DNA from: Longitalea luteola | Lineage (GTDB): Bacteria > Bacteroidota > Bacteroidia > Chitinophagales > Chitinophagaceae | Reading direction: 5' to 3' | NCBI RefSeq assembly: GCF_017356035.1 | Contig: NZ_JAFIQX010000003.1 | Span: 186,001-250,000 of the forward strand | DNA length: 64,000 nt | The notes under the pieces: model-generated | The model's input: the letters and a program-made list of their open reading frames with translations, nothing else | What the model was told of the DNA's origin: nothing | Databases searched by the model: none | Position numbers and translations under genes: made by a program | Shown: positions 15,601 to 23,495 of the stretch, piece by piece | How positions within the stretch are numbered: the first letter of the stretch is position 1 | Layout of the letters: each line of letters begins with the position of its first letter

Positions 15601-16057
15601 AAAATTTGTGTTCACGCGTTTTGATCCTGCCGGAATGGTTGATCACCCGAACATCAAGAGCACCACCTCGATCGTTGACTTTATTTTCCGTGCCCTGGCG
15701 TACGAATACCTGGGTAGAACCGACCTGGTACATGTACTTGATCGACCTGAAGTAATGAATACAGGCAACGATGACTGGGATGAAATTCCGACATCACTGG
15801 AGTACGAAAAAAAAACACCACCACTAAGTGATGTACGCATCGTGCCTGGTAAACCGGTTAAAACACCAGATCCAGAACCTATAAAACCTGTGAAAGCCAC
15901 TGTTAAAAAAGCAGAAGCAGGCATCGACGCCATCAATGCAGCCGCTAAAAGCATGCAAAGCGATGCGCCGGCCTGTAATACCTGCGGACATATTACCATC
16001 CGTAGCGGAACCTGTTATAAATGCCTCAATTGCGGTAATAGCATGGGTTGCAGCTAA
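12689..16057 (+). CDS. nrdJ: Adenosylcobalamin-dependent (class II) ribonucleotide reductase
   Basis: Reduces ribonucleotides to deoxyribonucleotides using a B12-generated thiyl radical, independent of oxygen. The 1122 residues include SPQWFN near 140, the active-site NPCSEY..ACNLAS region (about 386-400), the finger-loop region and PTGTIGLVMDCDTTG (about 586). The TSCPD-type C-terminal domain (from about 910) is followed by a Pro/Lys linker and a CNTCGH..CYKCLNCGNSMGCS tail. That tail provides a zinc site and probably the shuttle cysteines. ATG at 12689; terminator at 16175. No other RNR class is in the window. Confidence 0.96.
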   Translation: MPSKKQSKGLQFNRRFTREGVSVYDQFEYDYRTSVIRNPSGEVVFEMNNVEVPKHWSQIATDILAQKYFRKAGVPQQDGSLGRETSVKQVAHRLANCWRVWGEKYGYFASEQDATIFYEELVHCILNQSCTPNSPQWFNTGLFESYGIKGKPQGHYYVDPVDGELKKSTSAYERPQPHACFILSVEDDLVNDGGIMDLWMREARIFKYGSGVGTNFSTIRGEGEKLSGGGTSSGLMSFLKIGDRAAGAIKSGGTTRRAAKMVCLDLDHPEIMEFINWKVEEEKKVAALIAAGYPSDYEGEAYRTVSGQNSNNSIRIPNEFFSRLENDEDWELKARTDGKVMKRIPAREVWNQVAYAAWRCADPGTQYDTTINEWHTSPKGGRINASNPCSEYMFLDNTACNLASANLRRFYNEVTNSFDVEGFEYVCRLWTVVLEISVLMAQFPSKEVAQLSYDYRTLGLGYANLGSMLMVMGIPYDSEEARGIAGAITAIMTGIAYKTSAEMASILGPFRRFEENREDMLRVMRNHRLAAYDADEYEQLHIKPQGIKARYCPENLLKAATKAWDEAVQLGEKYGYRNAQVTVIAPTGTIGLVMDCDTTGVEPDFALVKFKKLSGGGYFKIINQSVPTALKNLGYQPREIESIVKYAVGAGTFVGAPHINHQTLSEKGFIAEEIRKLDAAVASAFEIGFVFNVYTLGEECLQRLGFKPEQYFNFEWSLLEALGFTEEQVEAANDYICGTMTIEGAPFLKAEHLPVFDCANKCGKKGQRYIHAHGHIRMMAAAQPFLSGAISKTINLPNEATVEEIADAYMMSWKLGLKACALYRDGSKLSQPLSNKSDKKKKAEDETSETTASAEPQESNIVDLGKLTITELLGEVQKRVQASPDTRLKRELARIVERRTLPAKRRGFTQKAKINGQAIFLRTGEYGDGTVGEIFIDMAKEGATMRSMLNCFAIAISIGLQYGVPLEEFVEKFVFTRFDPAGMVDHPNIKSTTSIVDFIFRALAYEYLGRTDLVHVLDRPEVMNTGNDDWDEIPTSLEYEKKTPPLSDVRIVPGKPVKTPDPEPIKPVKATVKKAEAGIDAINAAAKSMQSDAPACNTCGHITIRSGTCYKCLNCGNSMGCS

Positions 16058-16174
16058 GAGATCCCGATAGTAGGTACCCGTTCCAATATCCTTGCCGGCA
16101 AACTATAGGCTATTCTACAGCCGAATGCCAGGCAAATGAAAGTGAATTTTGGACGGTTATTTTTATAAAACTTC

Positions 16175-16206
16175 AATCCGCTCATGTTTATGGGCGGATT
16201 TTTCTT
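16175..16206 (+). terminator. Rho-independent terminator after nrdJ
   Basis: AATCCGC, 11-base loop, GGCGGATT and a T-rich tail (TTTTTCTTTT), 120 bp past the nrdJ stop. Confidence 0.75.
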
Positions 16207-16368
16207 TTCAATAAGGCTTGTAAGCGCGGGAAGCCTGAATACTTTCCATCGATTGAAAAGGCTGATCCTCGTTAACCGGCAATCCATATTTTGACATTTC
16301 TTTGTATATTTAGAAATATCAATACGATCGGCCGGTTCGTTTATTCTGGTAGAAACCTACACTGACAA

Positions 16369-16497
16369 ATGAAATTAAGAACGCTCTTACTTGTGATGAT
16401 CTGCATCGCCTTTCTGGCCTCCTGTAACCGGTATATTACCCCTTATGAAGCCGCCCATGGCAAAACCCGGTATAAATGCGGCAAAATGGTTCGTTAA
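16369..16497 (+). CDS. Small lipoprotein, 42 residues
   Basis: Short ORF with ATG at 16369 and TAA at 16495-16497. The product starts MKLRTLLLVMICIAFLASC, a textbook lipoprotein signal with lipobox LASC. A short polar tail follows (NRYITPYEAAHGKTRYKCGKMVR) with a P-Y-E-A-A-x-G-K core and a single cysteine. Similar tiny lipoproteins are common in Bacteroidota; their role is unknown. A 17-bp palindrome (16637-16653) and a strong terminator (16796-16828) follow. Confidence 0.6.
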   Translation: MKLRTLLLVMICIAFLASCNRYITPYEAAHGKTRYKCGKMVR

Positions 16498-16636
16498 AGC
16501 AACTGCACATACATCTTCCTGCCCCGTCACCCCAAAACTTCAGGGAGCGCAAAAAAATCCTTTTTTATGGCAAGTGGTTGGCTTACAGTTTATTGATAAA
16601 AAGTTGCTCCTTTCAATAGCACCACAAAGTGGTATT

Positions 16637-16653
16637 GTTACAGGGCCTGTAAC
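16637..16653. repeat. Short perfect palindrome GTTACAGG-G-CCTGTAAC
   Basis: Perfect 8-bp inverted repeat around one base in the otherwise empty stretch 16498-16795. No ORF is supported there. Confidence 0.4.
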
Positions 16654-16795
16654 TAAGTAGGTTTGCACAAATAAAAGATTGCCTGCCCAAAAGATATTTC
16701 AGATTGAATTACTAAACCTCAAGTATAGCTATTAAGAACAATTTTGCCCTTAACAACTTTCCCATAGTACGGGATTGTTTCATGTGCACTGCTGG

Positions 16796-16828
16796 ACAGG
16801 GTTCATTAATTTGAACCCTGTTTTTTTT
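16796..16828 (+). terminator. Rho-independent terminator
   Basis: ACAGGGTTCA, six-base loop, TGAACCCTGT (10-bp perfect stem) and a run of eight T. It probably ends the small lipoprotein transcript. Confidence 0.88.
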
Positions 16829-16883
16829 ATCATGCTCTTAACCCGGAATCCTTACTTTTACGGCCTTAATGGGGGAAAACTGA

Positions 16884-17363
16884 ATGACTGTTCAATTTGG
16901 TTATGATAAAAAGCAGGTAATCCAGGCTTTACGCTATCACTTTTTAATGCGCCCTGAAATCAAGGTCCTATTGGTGCTGATCAACGTATTTGCCATTACC
17001 TCCGCCGTATTGTTTGCCTTGAAGAAGATCCAGGCTATCTCTTTTTTAATATTTTCATTTCTGTGGTTCCTGCTGATGCTGGTGATCTGGCGCATTCTGC
17101 CCAGCAGCATTTACCGGCGGTCGCACACGTTCCAGGACGAATTCATCATGCATTTCGATGATGAAAATGTGGTGCTTGAAACGGCCAAAGGCGCTAAAGG
17201 CTGGCCGTGGAAGCAATTCAGCCATTTTGTGGAAAGCCCTTACTTTTTTCACTTATACTTCGACGCCCGTTCTTTTTTCCTGGTGCCGAAAGATTCTTTT
17301 AAATCTATCACTGACCTGCAGTTGGCGAGGGAACTCCTTAGAAAGAAGATTGGAAAGAAATAG
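16884..17363 (+). CDS. YcxB-like membrane protein
   Basis: 159 residues with two adjacent transmembrane helices (about 29-48 and 52-72) followed by a soluble domain carrying a W-K-Q-F-S-x-F-x-E-S-P-Y-F core and the FFLVPKDSF strand, as in YcxB-like proteins. Function unknown. The purine-rich GGGGGA at 16871-16876, 8 nt before the ATG, is one of the clearer ribosome-binding sites in the window. The stop is immediately followed by a GC-rich palindromic element. Confidence 0.75.
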   Translation: MTVQFGYDKKQVIQALRYHFLMRPEIKVLLVLINVFAITSAVLFALKKIQAISFLIFSFLWFLLMLVIWRILPSSIYRRSHTFQDEFIMHFDDENVVLETAKGAKGWPWKQFSHFVESPYFFHLYFDARSFFLVPKDSFKSITDLQLARELLRKKIGKK

Positions 17364-17364
17364 T

Positions 17365-17395
17365 ACCCCCCAACCCCCTAAAGGGGAGGGGAGGT
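17365..17395. repeat. GC-rich palindromic element after the YcxB-like gene
   Basis: ACCCCCCAACCCCCTAAAGG then GGAGGGGAGGT starts one base past the TAG stop. It is the reverse orientation of the elements at 4101 and 9418. Confidence 0.6.
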
Positions 17396-17405
17396 GCAAA
17401 ACAAT

Positions 17406-17575
17406 CAGTTACTAGTTCCAAGTTCCAGGTTTCAGGGAAATGCAATGGTTACTTGTTCCCAGAAGCCGAGCAGTAAAGTTTTAGCTACTAATAATCAATT
17501 GAGATTCCTGAAATAGGCCCCTGGTAACTGGTAACCGGAACCTGGTAACCCTGTAACCTGCAACTTGCAACGCTC
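17406..17575. repeat. Heptad arrays, RGTTCCN and GGTAACN words
   Basis: 17406-17433: CAGTTAC, TAGTTCC, AAGTTCC, AGGTTTC. 17520-17575: CCTGGTA, ACTGGTA, ACCGGAA, CCTGGTA, ACCCTGT, AACCTGC, AACTTGC, AACGCTC (eight in phase). They fill the gap between two convergent genes. Confidence 0.8.
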
Positions 17576-17605
17576 TCCTATAGGGCTACAACTATCAATT
17601 TAAGA

Positions 17606-18637
17606 TTACCCAGGTCTGTATTTACTTTCCTCAAAGATCTTCTTCGCATCGGTATTCAGCAGTTCGTTCAGAGAAAGTTCCGCATGCTTCGACATATACT
17701 TCTTCACGATCTGCCAGCCTACAAATATGCCGATGGCCCCCGGTGAACGGTCGCCCAGTTCAGGTGTATTGGGCGCTTCTTCCATATACGATTTTATATT
17801 AACCGGCTCAATATTATACAACAGGTTATTGGTAAGAAAGAAATTCCAGATCATGCCTTCATTTTCATAACAACCTTTCAGCTGTGCAGCAGTATACCCA
17901 GTTTTAAGTGTATCTTCCACAAAAGGCAGTATTTTATCCAGCACATATAAGCGCTTTCCACTTTCTACCATCAGCTCTACCAGGGGCTTGCTGCCACCTT
18001 TTTCAGGAGCAATATCATTGATGATATTCTTCATACAGTTCACCACAATGTAATCGGGTGTAAACCGGCGTGAGATATAATCAGGAAATACCGACTGGCC
18101 AAGGCTGCTGCGGTACAACGAGTAATTACTGCCCATATGCAACTGCAACCCAACGGCCAGCGCATCGCGGGTAATAACATCGCTGTATCCTTCCATAGGC
18201 CCGATATAAGTGATCAGCTGCGGCGGTGTTTTATAAGCCGGGAAATAATATTTTACAAACTGCAATCCTTTCTTTACATCTTTTTCGATAGCGCGGAAAT
18301 TGCGGAAGACCTTGTCGGCAGAATCTTTAACCGGCCGGTAATCGTTGATAAATTTTTTCAGCAGGTTCAGCTCCTGCGTGCTGGTATCGCTGATCCCGGG
18401 CAGCTCCATGATATTAAAGAGGTAATCGCCCAAAAAAAGTGGATACTTTTCCCCAAGCTGGTTAAGCGATCCCATCACCTGGTTAGTATCGATGGCAAAG
18501 AAATCCTGTTCAAACCGCAGTACAGAAAGCTCTACCTTGATCCTGGATACATCCGGTACGTTTTTGTCTTTACAGGAAAATAATCCGGCAACGAGCAAAA
18601 ATGCCATGGCTGTTCTTTTCATCTGAAAATATTTCAT
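17606..18637 (-). CDS. gldB: Gliding motility lipoprotein GldB
   Basis: Lipoprotein of the Bacteroidota gliding/type IX secretion set. The N terminus has MKRTAMAFLLVAGLFSCK with lipobox LFSC; the start could be the ATG at 18637 or the inner ATG at 18622, which gives the more typical signal peptide. Family features are the RFEQDFFAID segment, LGEKYPLFL, a YFPAYKTP..TYIGP region and the DYIVVNCMKNI stretch. GldB has a metallopeptidase-like fold but its exact role is not settled. No other gld genes are nearby. Confidence 0.85.
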   Translation of the reverse strand: MKYFQMKRTAMAFLLVAGLFSCKDKNVPDVSRIKVELSVLRFEQDFFAIDTNQVMGSLNQLGEKYPLFLGDYLFNIMELPGISDTSTQELNLLKKFINDYRPVKDSADKVFRNFRAIEKDVKKGLQFVKYYFPAYKTPPQLITYIGPMEGYSDVITRDALAVGLQLHMGSNYSLYRSSLGQSVFPDYISRRFTPDYIVVNCMKNIINDIAPEKGGSKPLVELMVESGKRLYVLDKILPFVEDTLKTGYTAAQLKGCYENEGMIWNFFLTNNLLYNIEPVNIKSYMEEAPNTPELGDRSPGAIGIFVGWQIVKKYMSKHAELSLNELLNTDAKKIFEESKYRPG

Positions 18638-19126
18638 TTAATGCTTAACGTTTAACGCCTAACGCCGAACCTGCCTGCCTTGCTTCGACGAAACGTCGCG
18701 AAAGCGTAACGGGCAGCGTAACGACGGCCGCGAAAACCAGGGGCTTAACGCCCTGGCTGTATGCTCTAGTATTTTGCACTCCGTGTTTCTGCCGGGTGCT
18801 TTATACCGCCACGATACAGCGCTATGGTGCCGGCGAAGTTTCGGCGAAGGTAAGGTTGAAATGCAGGAACAGTATTCTTTATTTGGCGCTCTTTTGCGAA
18901 GCTTCAGTCGCTTGCGCCATAGCTCCGTCCGGCGGCATATCTGCAGCCGGGTTGTCTACCGATTGCGCACGAAGCAAGGCGTTGGTGTTGTATCCGTTTC
19001 CGCTGCACATTTGCATATTTGCATGGGCAGGGTGCTGTTTTCACGGGCGTAAGCGTTAAGCCTTTTTCGTGTAAATTTGCGCTACAGCAAAAACGGCCGC
19101 CGTTTTATTAAACCTAAAAAACTGAA
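18638..19126. other. Gene-free 489-bp GC-rich spacer with repeats
   Basis: 18641-18672 holds heptads (TTAACGT/TAACGCC word) directly upstream of gldB. 18672-18760 is a GC-rich mosaic (CGACG..CGTCG hairpin, CCAGGG..CCCTGG hairpin) that shares CCTTGCTTCG and CCTGCC words with 20935-21000. 18770-19060 has two overlapping plus-strand ORFs that I do not believe in: no known motif and no recognisable initiation. The nadE promoter box is at 19072. Confidence 0.5.
19072..19079 (+). promoter_or_regulatory. -7 box TAAATTTG of nadE
   Basis: Exact match to the Bacteroidota TAnnTTTG element, 47 bp upstream of the nadE ATG. No clear -33 TTTG at the expected distance. Confidence 0.5.
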
Positions 19127-20842
19127 ATGAAAATTGCGATTGCGCAGCAAAATTATCATATAGGGAATTTTGAAGATAATACCCGCAAAATAATGGGGGC
19201 GATACAATATGCCAAGAGCCGGAAAGCCGACCTCGTTATCTTTTCCGAACTGAGCATTTGTGGTTATCCACCCCGCGATTTCCTCGAGTTTGATGACTTT
19301 ATCAATGAATGTTATAAAGCGATCGATATCATTAAAGAACAGGCCGATACTATAGGGGTGATCATAGGCAGTCCGCAACGCAATCCCGGGAAAGAAGGAA
19401 AAGACCTGTTCAATGCCGCCTGGCTGCTGTACGATAAAAAGATAGTAGGGGTGGCGCATAAAACGCTGTTGCCGAATTATGATGTGTTTGATGAATACCG
19501 GTACTTTGAACCGGGTTATGAGTGGAATGTACTCGAGTTTAAAGGCAAGAAAATAGCGTTAACGGTTTGTGAAGATATCTGGAACCTGGGTGATAATCCA
19601 TTGTACCGGCTATGCCCCATGGATAAGCTCATTACCCAGCAACCCGATCTCATGATCAACATCTCTGCTTCACCTTTCGACTACGATCATGATAAAGACC
19701 GCGAAGAGATCGTTCGGGCAAACGTTTTGAAATACGGCTTGCCCATGTTCTATTGCAATGCCATTGGCTCACAAACGGAGATCGTATTCGATGGCGGCAG
19801 CCTCGTAATGGATGCACACGGGCATGTCATAAAGGAGATGAAATACTTTGAAGAGGATTTTGCCATTGTGAACCTCGATGATATTGAAGTGCAGAAGGCA
19901 AAGCCAAAACCACTGAAGGCAGTTCCGGAATTTGATAAGGAAATGCGGGTAGGAAAAGTGCAGGACCCTGAAAAGGTCATTGAATACCTTACGTCTGATG
20001 AAAATATCGGCCAGATAAAAGAAGCCCTGATCCTTGGCATCAGGGACTATTTCAGGAAAATGGGCTTCACGAAGGCCATTCTGGGAAGTTCGGGCGGTAT
20101 CGACAGTGCTGTTACGCAGGCGCTGGCTACCCGTGCATTGGGCCGCGAAAATGTAAGGGCCGTTCTGATGCCATCTCATTTCTCTACTTCTCATTCGGTA
20201 GAAGATGCCGAACAGTTGAGCAAAAACCTGGGCAACCCTTACGACATTGTTCCGATAAAGAATATCTACGATAGCTTCCTGCAAACCCTGCAGCCTGTAT
20301 TCGGCGATATGCCGTTTGGGTTGGCAGAAGAAAACCTGCAAAGCCGCACCCGGGGTAATCTATTAATGAGCATCTCGAACAAGTTCGGTTACATATTGCT
20401 GAATACTTCTAACAAAAGTGAGCTGAGCACCGGCTATGGCACGCTCTACGGCGATATGGCGGGTGGCTTAAGCGTCCTCGGCGACGTTTACAAAATGCAG
20501 GTATATGCTTTGGCCAATTACCTCAACCGCAATGGCGAGATCATTCCTGAGAATATCATTACAAAACCGCCATCGGCTGAATTGCGTCCTGACCAGAAAG
20601 ACAGCGACAGCCTGCCCGACTATGCGGTGCTTGATAAAGTGTTATACCAATACATCGAAAGAAGAAAAGGCCCTAAGGAACTAATTGCCATGGGAATGGA
20701 GGAAGCCCTGGTGCGGCGGGTATTGAAGCTGGTGAACAGCAATGAATACAAACGCAATCAGTTCTGTCCTATCATCCGGGTGAGCTGTAAAGCGTTCGGC
20801 GTTGGCCGGCGGGTGCCTATTGTAGGCAAGTATCTGTCATAA
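19127..20842 (+). CDS. nadE: Glutamine-dependent NAD+ synthetase
   Basis: Final step of NAD synthesis: amidates deamido-NAD with ATP, taking ammonia from glutamine. The 571 residues hold an N-terminal nitrilase-type amidase with the Glu-Lys-Cys triad visible in FSELSICGYPP (about 40), HKTLLPNY and LTVCEDIW. The C-terminal synthetase domain carries the PP-loop SSGGIDSA (about 323-330) and the NKSELSTGYGTLYGD motif. ATG at 19127. The gene is monocistronic, with a strong terminator 38 bp after the stop. Confidence 0.96.
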   Translation: MKIAIAQQNYHIGNFEDNTRKIMGAIQYAKSRKADLVIFSELSICGYPPRDFLEFDDFINECYKAIDIIKEQADTIGVIIGSPQRNPGKEGKDLFNAAWLLYDKKIVGVAHKTLLPNYDVFDEYRYFEPGYEWNVLEFKGKKIALTVCEDIWNLGDNPLYRLCPMDKLITQQPDLMINISASPFDYDHDKDREEIVRANVLKYGLPMFYCNAIGSQTEIVFDGGSLVMDAHGHVIKEMKYFEEDFAIVNLDDIEVQKAKPKPLKAVPEFDKEMRVGKVQDPEKVIEYLTSDENIGQIKEALILGIRDYFRKMGFTKAILGSSGGIDSAVTQALATRALGRENVRAVLMPSHFSTSHSVEDAEQLSKNLGNPYDIVPIKNIYDSFLQTLQPVFGDMPFGLAEENLQSRTRGNLLMSISNKFGYILLNTSNKSELSTGYGTLYGDMAGGLSVLGDVYKMQVYALANYLNRNGEIIPENIITKPPSAELRPDQKDSDSLPDYAVLDKVLYQYIERRKGPKELIAMGMEEALVRRVLKLVNSNEYKRNQFCPIIRVSCKAFGVGRRVPIVGKYLS

Positions 20843-20879
20843 GGTGGCGAAACTATAATTGAATTGTTGCATAAAAAAA

Positions 20880-20909
20880 AGCCGGTTTTTCAGGACCGGC
20901 TCTTTTTTT
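20880..20909 (+). terminator. Rho-independent terminator after nadE
   Basis: AGCCGGT, eight-base loop, ACCGGCT and CTTTTTTT, with A-rich sequence on the 5' side, so it may work in both directions. Confidence 0.9.
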
Positions 20910-20934
20910 GATACTGTCGCTTTCGGCGGAAGCT

Positions 20935-21056
20935 GCGTTCTGCGCCTGCCTGCTGCGTCTTCGCTAAGCTACGGCGAAGCAAGGCCGGCAGGCACGTTTC
21001 GCCATTTCGCGTTCCGCGTTAAGCGTTTCGCGTTAAGCGTTTTGCGTTAGGCGTTT
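20935..21056. repeat. GC-rich mosaic repeat followed by heptad array NGCGTTN
   Basis: 20947-20998 starts and ends with TGCCTGCC/GGCAGGCA and contains CTTCGC..GCGAAG arms, a large imperfect hairpin sharing words with 18666-18690. 21008-21056 is seven in-phase heptads: CGCGTTC, CGCGTTA, AGCGTTT, CGCGTTA, AGCGTTT, TGCGTTA, GGCGTTT. The stop of the lipocalin-like gene (complement of 21047-21049) is inside them. Confidence 0.8.
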
Positions 21057-21490
21057 CTAACCCATTTTTTAATATATCGTTCAGGGCCATTGGCAGAGCG
21101 GTATTCAATATATACTTCGAGTGTATAATTATCGAGCGTTTTGATGATATAGGTTCGATCGTCGATCATGATCTGGTTATTATCCTGACTTGATAATTGC
21201 CAGTTAAAACTAAAGCCTGTGGCGGCGCCGCATCTCACCGGGCCTTCATCTTCTGTAAGTTCATTATTGGGGTTGAAAGACCAGATATCATCCTGCTCGC
21301 AACTGTACATCAGATTTTCATAATTGTCGATGATCCAGTTGAAGTCATCATCATATCCATAATACACCATCGTCCAGGTTCCCCTGGTTAATATTTCTGT
21401 TTTTGTTTGCATGGGAGATTTACTACAGCCGGTAAGAACAGCAGCGAAAAGTAATAACAGGGCAAAGGATCTTGTAAAGGTTCTTTTCAT
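21047..21490 (-). CDS. Lipocalin-like lipoprotein
   Basis: 147 residues with a lipoprotein signal (FALLLLFAAVLTGC, lipobox LTGC) and a beta-rich body starting LTRGTWTMVYYGYD, the W-containing first strand of lipocalin-like domains. Two further cysteines (SCEQDD and VRCGAA) are spaced as in its neighbour at 21672, so the two are probably paralogues. The last three residues (RNA) and stop come from the heptad array. Ligand unknown. Confidence 0.7.
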   Translation of the reverse strand: MKRTFTRSFALLLLFAAVLTGCSKSPMQTKTEILTRGTWTMVYYGYDDDFNWIIDNYENLMYSCEQDDIWSFNPNNELTEDEGPVRCGAATGFSFNWQLSSQDNNQIMIDDRTYIIKTLDNYTLEVYIEYRSANGPERYIKKWVRNA

Positions 21491-21615
21491 ATTTAAGATT
21501 TTGGGTAAACGGATCTACGTGCCGGTTATAACAGCAGTAATATTACATTATTGTGCATACAACATGTTTTTTATCCCGCTTTTTCGGTTAAAACCACTAC
21601 CGGATAAATTGACAC

Positions 21616-21650
21616 GCAAAAAGAACCCCGACGGTATCGTCGGGGCTTTT
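21616..21650 (-). terminator. Terminator downstream of the second lipocalin-like gene
   Basis: Perfect 8-bp stem CCCCGACG-gtat-CGTCGGGG, followed on the minus strand by TTCTTTTT. Confidence 0.8.
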
Positions 21651-21671
21651 CAATATATGCAGAAGGTTCGA

Positions 21672-22148
21672 TTAATGCTTCAGGTCGAGCACTACATTGT
21701 AAGTGCCAAAGCCAAAGGACAATTCTTTTGTTACCCGTAGTTTGGTTCCTGTAAGTTCAATTACTTTGGCATCGCCACTGAAGCCACCGAAGATAGGATC
21801 GGGGCTGTGCAATATAGCACCATTGTCTTTGAACCACCAGTTAAAGGCTGTGTTTTGCGGATCGGTTGACTCACATTTTTCAGCGCCTTCATCGAGGTTT
21901 CCGGTACTATCGCTCTTAAAGGTGATAATATTATCCTTTATGCATGATTGAATGTCGAAGCCCGGAGGAAATGCCTGGTCGGGTGTGCCGTTCTTGTCAG
22001 CATCTATGGCTGCAGTATCAAATTTCCAGGGTGCAGCGATCATTAACTGAACCTTTGCCTGTACGTCATTCTTGTCATCATCGTCGTCCTTATCGCAACC
22101 CCAGATCACAAATGCCAGTGAAAGCAGTGCTAAAACATAATTTTTCAT
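21672..22148 (-). CDS. Lipocalin-like lipoprotein, second copy
   Basis: 158 residues: signal peptide with lipobox VIWGC, then an Asp-rich linker (DKDDDDDKND) that keeps the anchored domain away from the membrane. The beta-rich domain starts MIAAPWKFD and has conserved ISC..ITFKSD and KCES cysteines like the gene at 21047. Probably surface-exposed or periplasmic; ligand unknown. Each copy has its own downstream signal, so they may be separate transcripts. Confidence 0.7.
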   Translation of the reverse strand: MKNYVLALLSLAFVIWGCDKDDDDDKNDVQAKVQLMIAAPWKFDTAAIDADKNGTPDQAFPPGFDIQSCIKDNIITFKSDSTGNLDEGAEKCESTDPQNTAFNWWFKDNGAILHSPDPIFGGFSGDAKVIELTGTKLRVTKELSFGFGTYNVVLDLKH

Positions 22149-22430
22149 CTTAACAGTTTTTTATTTTTAAAAGGCCTGAATAACAATGTTCGCCAACCAG
22201 GCTGTAAAATAGCACACTATTATGAGCAAAATTTATTCCCTTTCCGTTGCTTTCTCGTTAGGGAAATCGTAATATTACCATAACTGCTATATTGCCTGCT
22301 TATTGTGTATGTGGAAACATGTTTATTTTTATTGATTTTAGGGCCGTTTTTGCAAGTTGGCAAGCATCTTGCAAAGGTGATGGCGTATTTTTTATAACTG
22401 ATTATCAATCATTCATACTAAACCCCGTAT

Positions 22431-23432
22431 ATGCTATTAACAGCAGATGATATCCGGCAGCTCAATGACAGGATCCAGTATCAGAGCGCATTTATCGACC
22501 GGCTTCGCGACGAAACAGCCAGGGTTATTATTGGACAGCATCATATGTTAGACAGGCTGCTCATTGGCCTGTTAAGCAATGGGCACGTTTTGCTGGAAGG
22601 GGTGCCTGGTTTAGCTAAAACCCTCACTATTAAATCGCTGGCCCAGGCGGTTCACGCCAGGTTCAGCCGAATACAGTTTACGCCCGACCTGTTACCAGCC
22701 GATGTAATTGGTACCATGATCTATAATCAGCAGAAAAATGAATTTATAGTACGCCGCGGACCCATATTTGCCAATTTCATACTGGCCGATGAGATCAACC
22801 GCGCTCCGGCAAAAGTGCAAAGCGCCCTGCTGGAAGCGATGCAGGAACGGCAGGTTACCATTGGCGATACCACGCATAAACTGGATGAACCTTTTCTTGT
22901 ACTGGCAACACAGAACCCGCTGGAACAGGAAGGAACCTATCCATTGCCGGAAGCACAGCAGGACCGGTTTATTATGAAAGTGATTGTAGACTATCCTACC
23001 AAACAGGAAGAGCAGATCATCATTCGCCAGAACGTACAGGGACAAAAATCGCCTGAAGTAAGCCAGGTTGTGTCGATGCAGGAAATTACCCAGGCAAAGG
23101 ACCTCACGCGGCAGATCTATATGGATGAGAAAGTGGAGAATTATATTCTGGATATTGTTTTTGCCACCCGTTTCCCCGAGAAATACAAACTGGAAAAATT
23201 AAAGCCGCTGATCGCTTATGGCGGTTCGCCCCGCGCCAGCATTAACCTGGCCCTGGCCGCCAAAGCACATGCATTCCTGAACAAGCGGGGTTTTGTTATT
23301 CCGGAAGATGTTCGAAGCATCTCGAAAGACGTATTACGCCATCGCATCGGATTGACCTACGAAGCAGAAGCAGAGAATGTGAACGTTGAGAATATTATCG
23401 ACGACGTTTTACGTGTAATACAGGTACCTTAA
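22431..23432 (+). CDS. MoxR family AAA+ ATPase
   Basis: 333-residue AAA+ chaperone-like ATPase. Walker A is GVPGLAKT (about 56-63), Walker B LADEINRAP (about 118-126), and ALLEAMQERQVTI and the sensor region TQNPLEQEGTYPLPEAQQDRF follow in the usual order. MoxR ATPases act with von Willebrand A proteins to mature or assemble envelope complexes. It heads a four-gene cluster with DUF58, a BatD-like and a BatA-like protein. Divergent from the lipocalin-like gene, with 282 bp between. Confidence 0.92.
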   Translation: MLLTADDIRQLNDRIQYQSAFIDRLRDETARVIIGQHHMLDRLLIGLLSNGHVLLEGVPGLAKTLTIKSLAQAVHARFSRIQFTPDLLPADVIGTMIYNQQKNEFIVRRGPIFANFILADEINRAPAKVQSALLEAMQERQVTIGDTTHKLDEPFLVLATQNPLEQEGTYPLPEAQQDRFIMKVIVDYPTKQEEQIIIRQNVQGQKSPEVSQVVSMQEITQAKDLTRQIYMDEKVENYILDIVFATRFPEKYKLEKLKPLIAYGGSPRASINLALAAKAHAFLNKRGFVIPEDVRSISKDVLRHRIGLTYEAEAENVNVENIIDDVLRVIQVP

Positions 23433-23439
23433 ACCAACA

Positions 23440-23495
23440 GGCAATTAACAACCGGCAATTGACCATATGCTAATTGCCAATTGCATATTGATTAT
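23440..23495. repeat. Heptad array (8 units) GGCAATT/TGCNAAT
   Basis: GGCAATT, AACAACC, GGCAATT, GACCATA, TGCTAAT, TGCCAAT, TGCATAT, TGATTAT fill the whole gap between the MoxR stop and the DUF58 start codon. Related to the CAATTG word at 63267. Confidence 0.8.

Noticed and set aside
16445-16660. 71-codon plus-strand ORF overlapping the small lipoprotein
   Set aside because: Starts inside the lipoprotein gene in another frame, has no signal peptide and runs through a palindrome.
18774-19059. Two overlapping plus-strand ORFs of 87-92 codons upstream of nadE
   Set aside because: Both are in GC-rich repeat mosaic, have Cys- and Ser-rich random-looking sequences and overlap in different frames.
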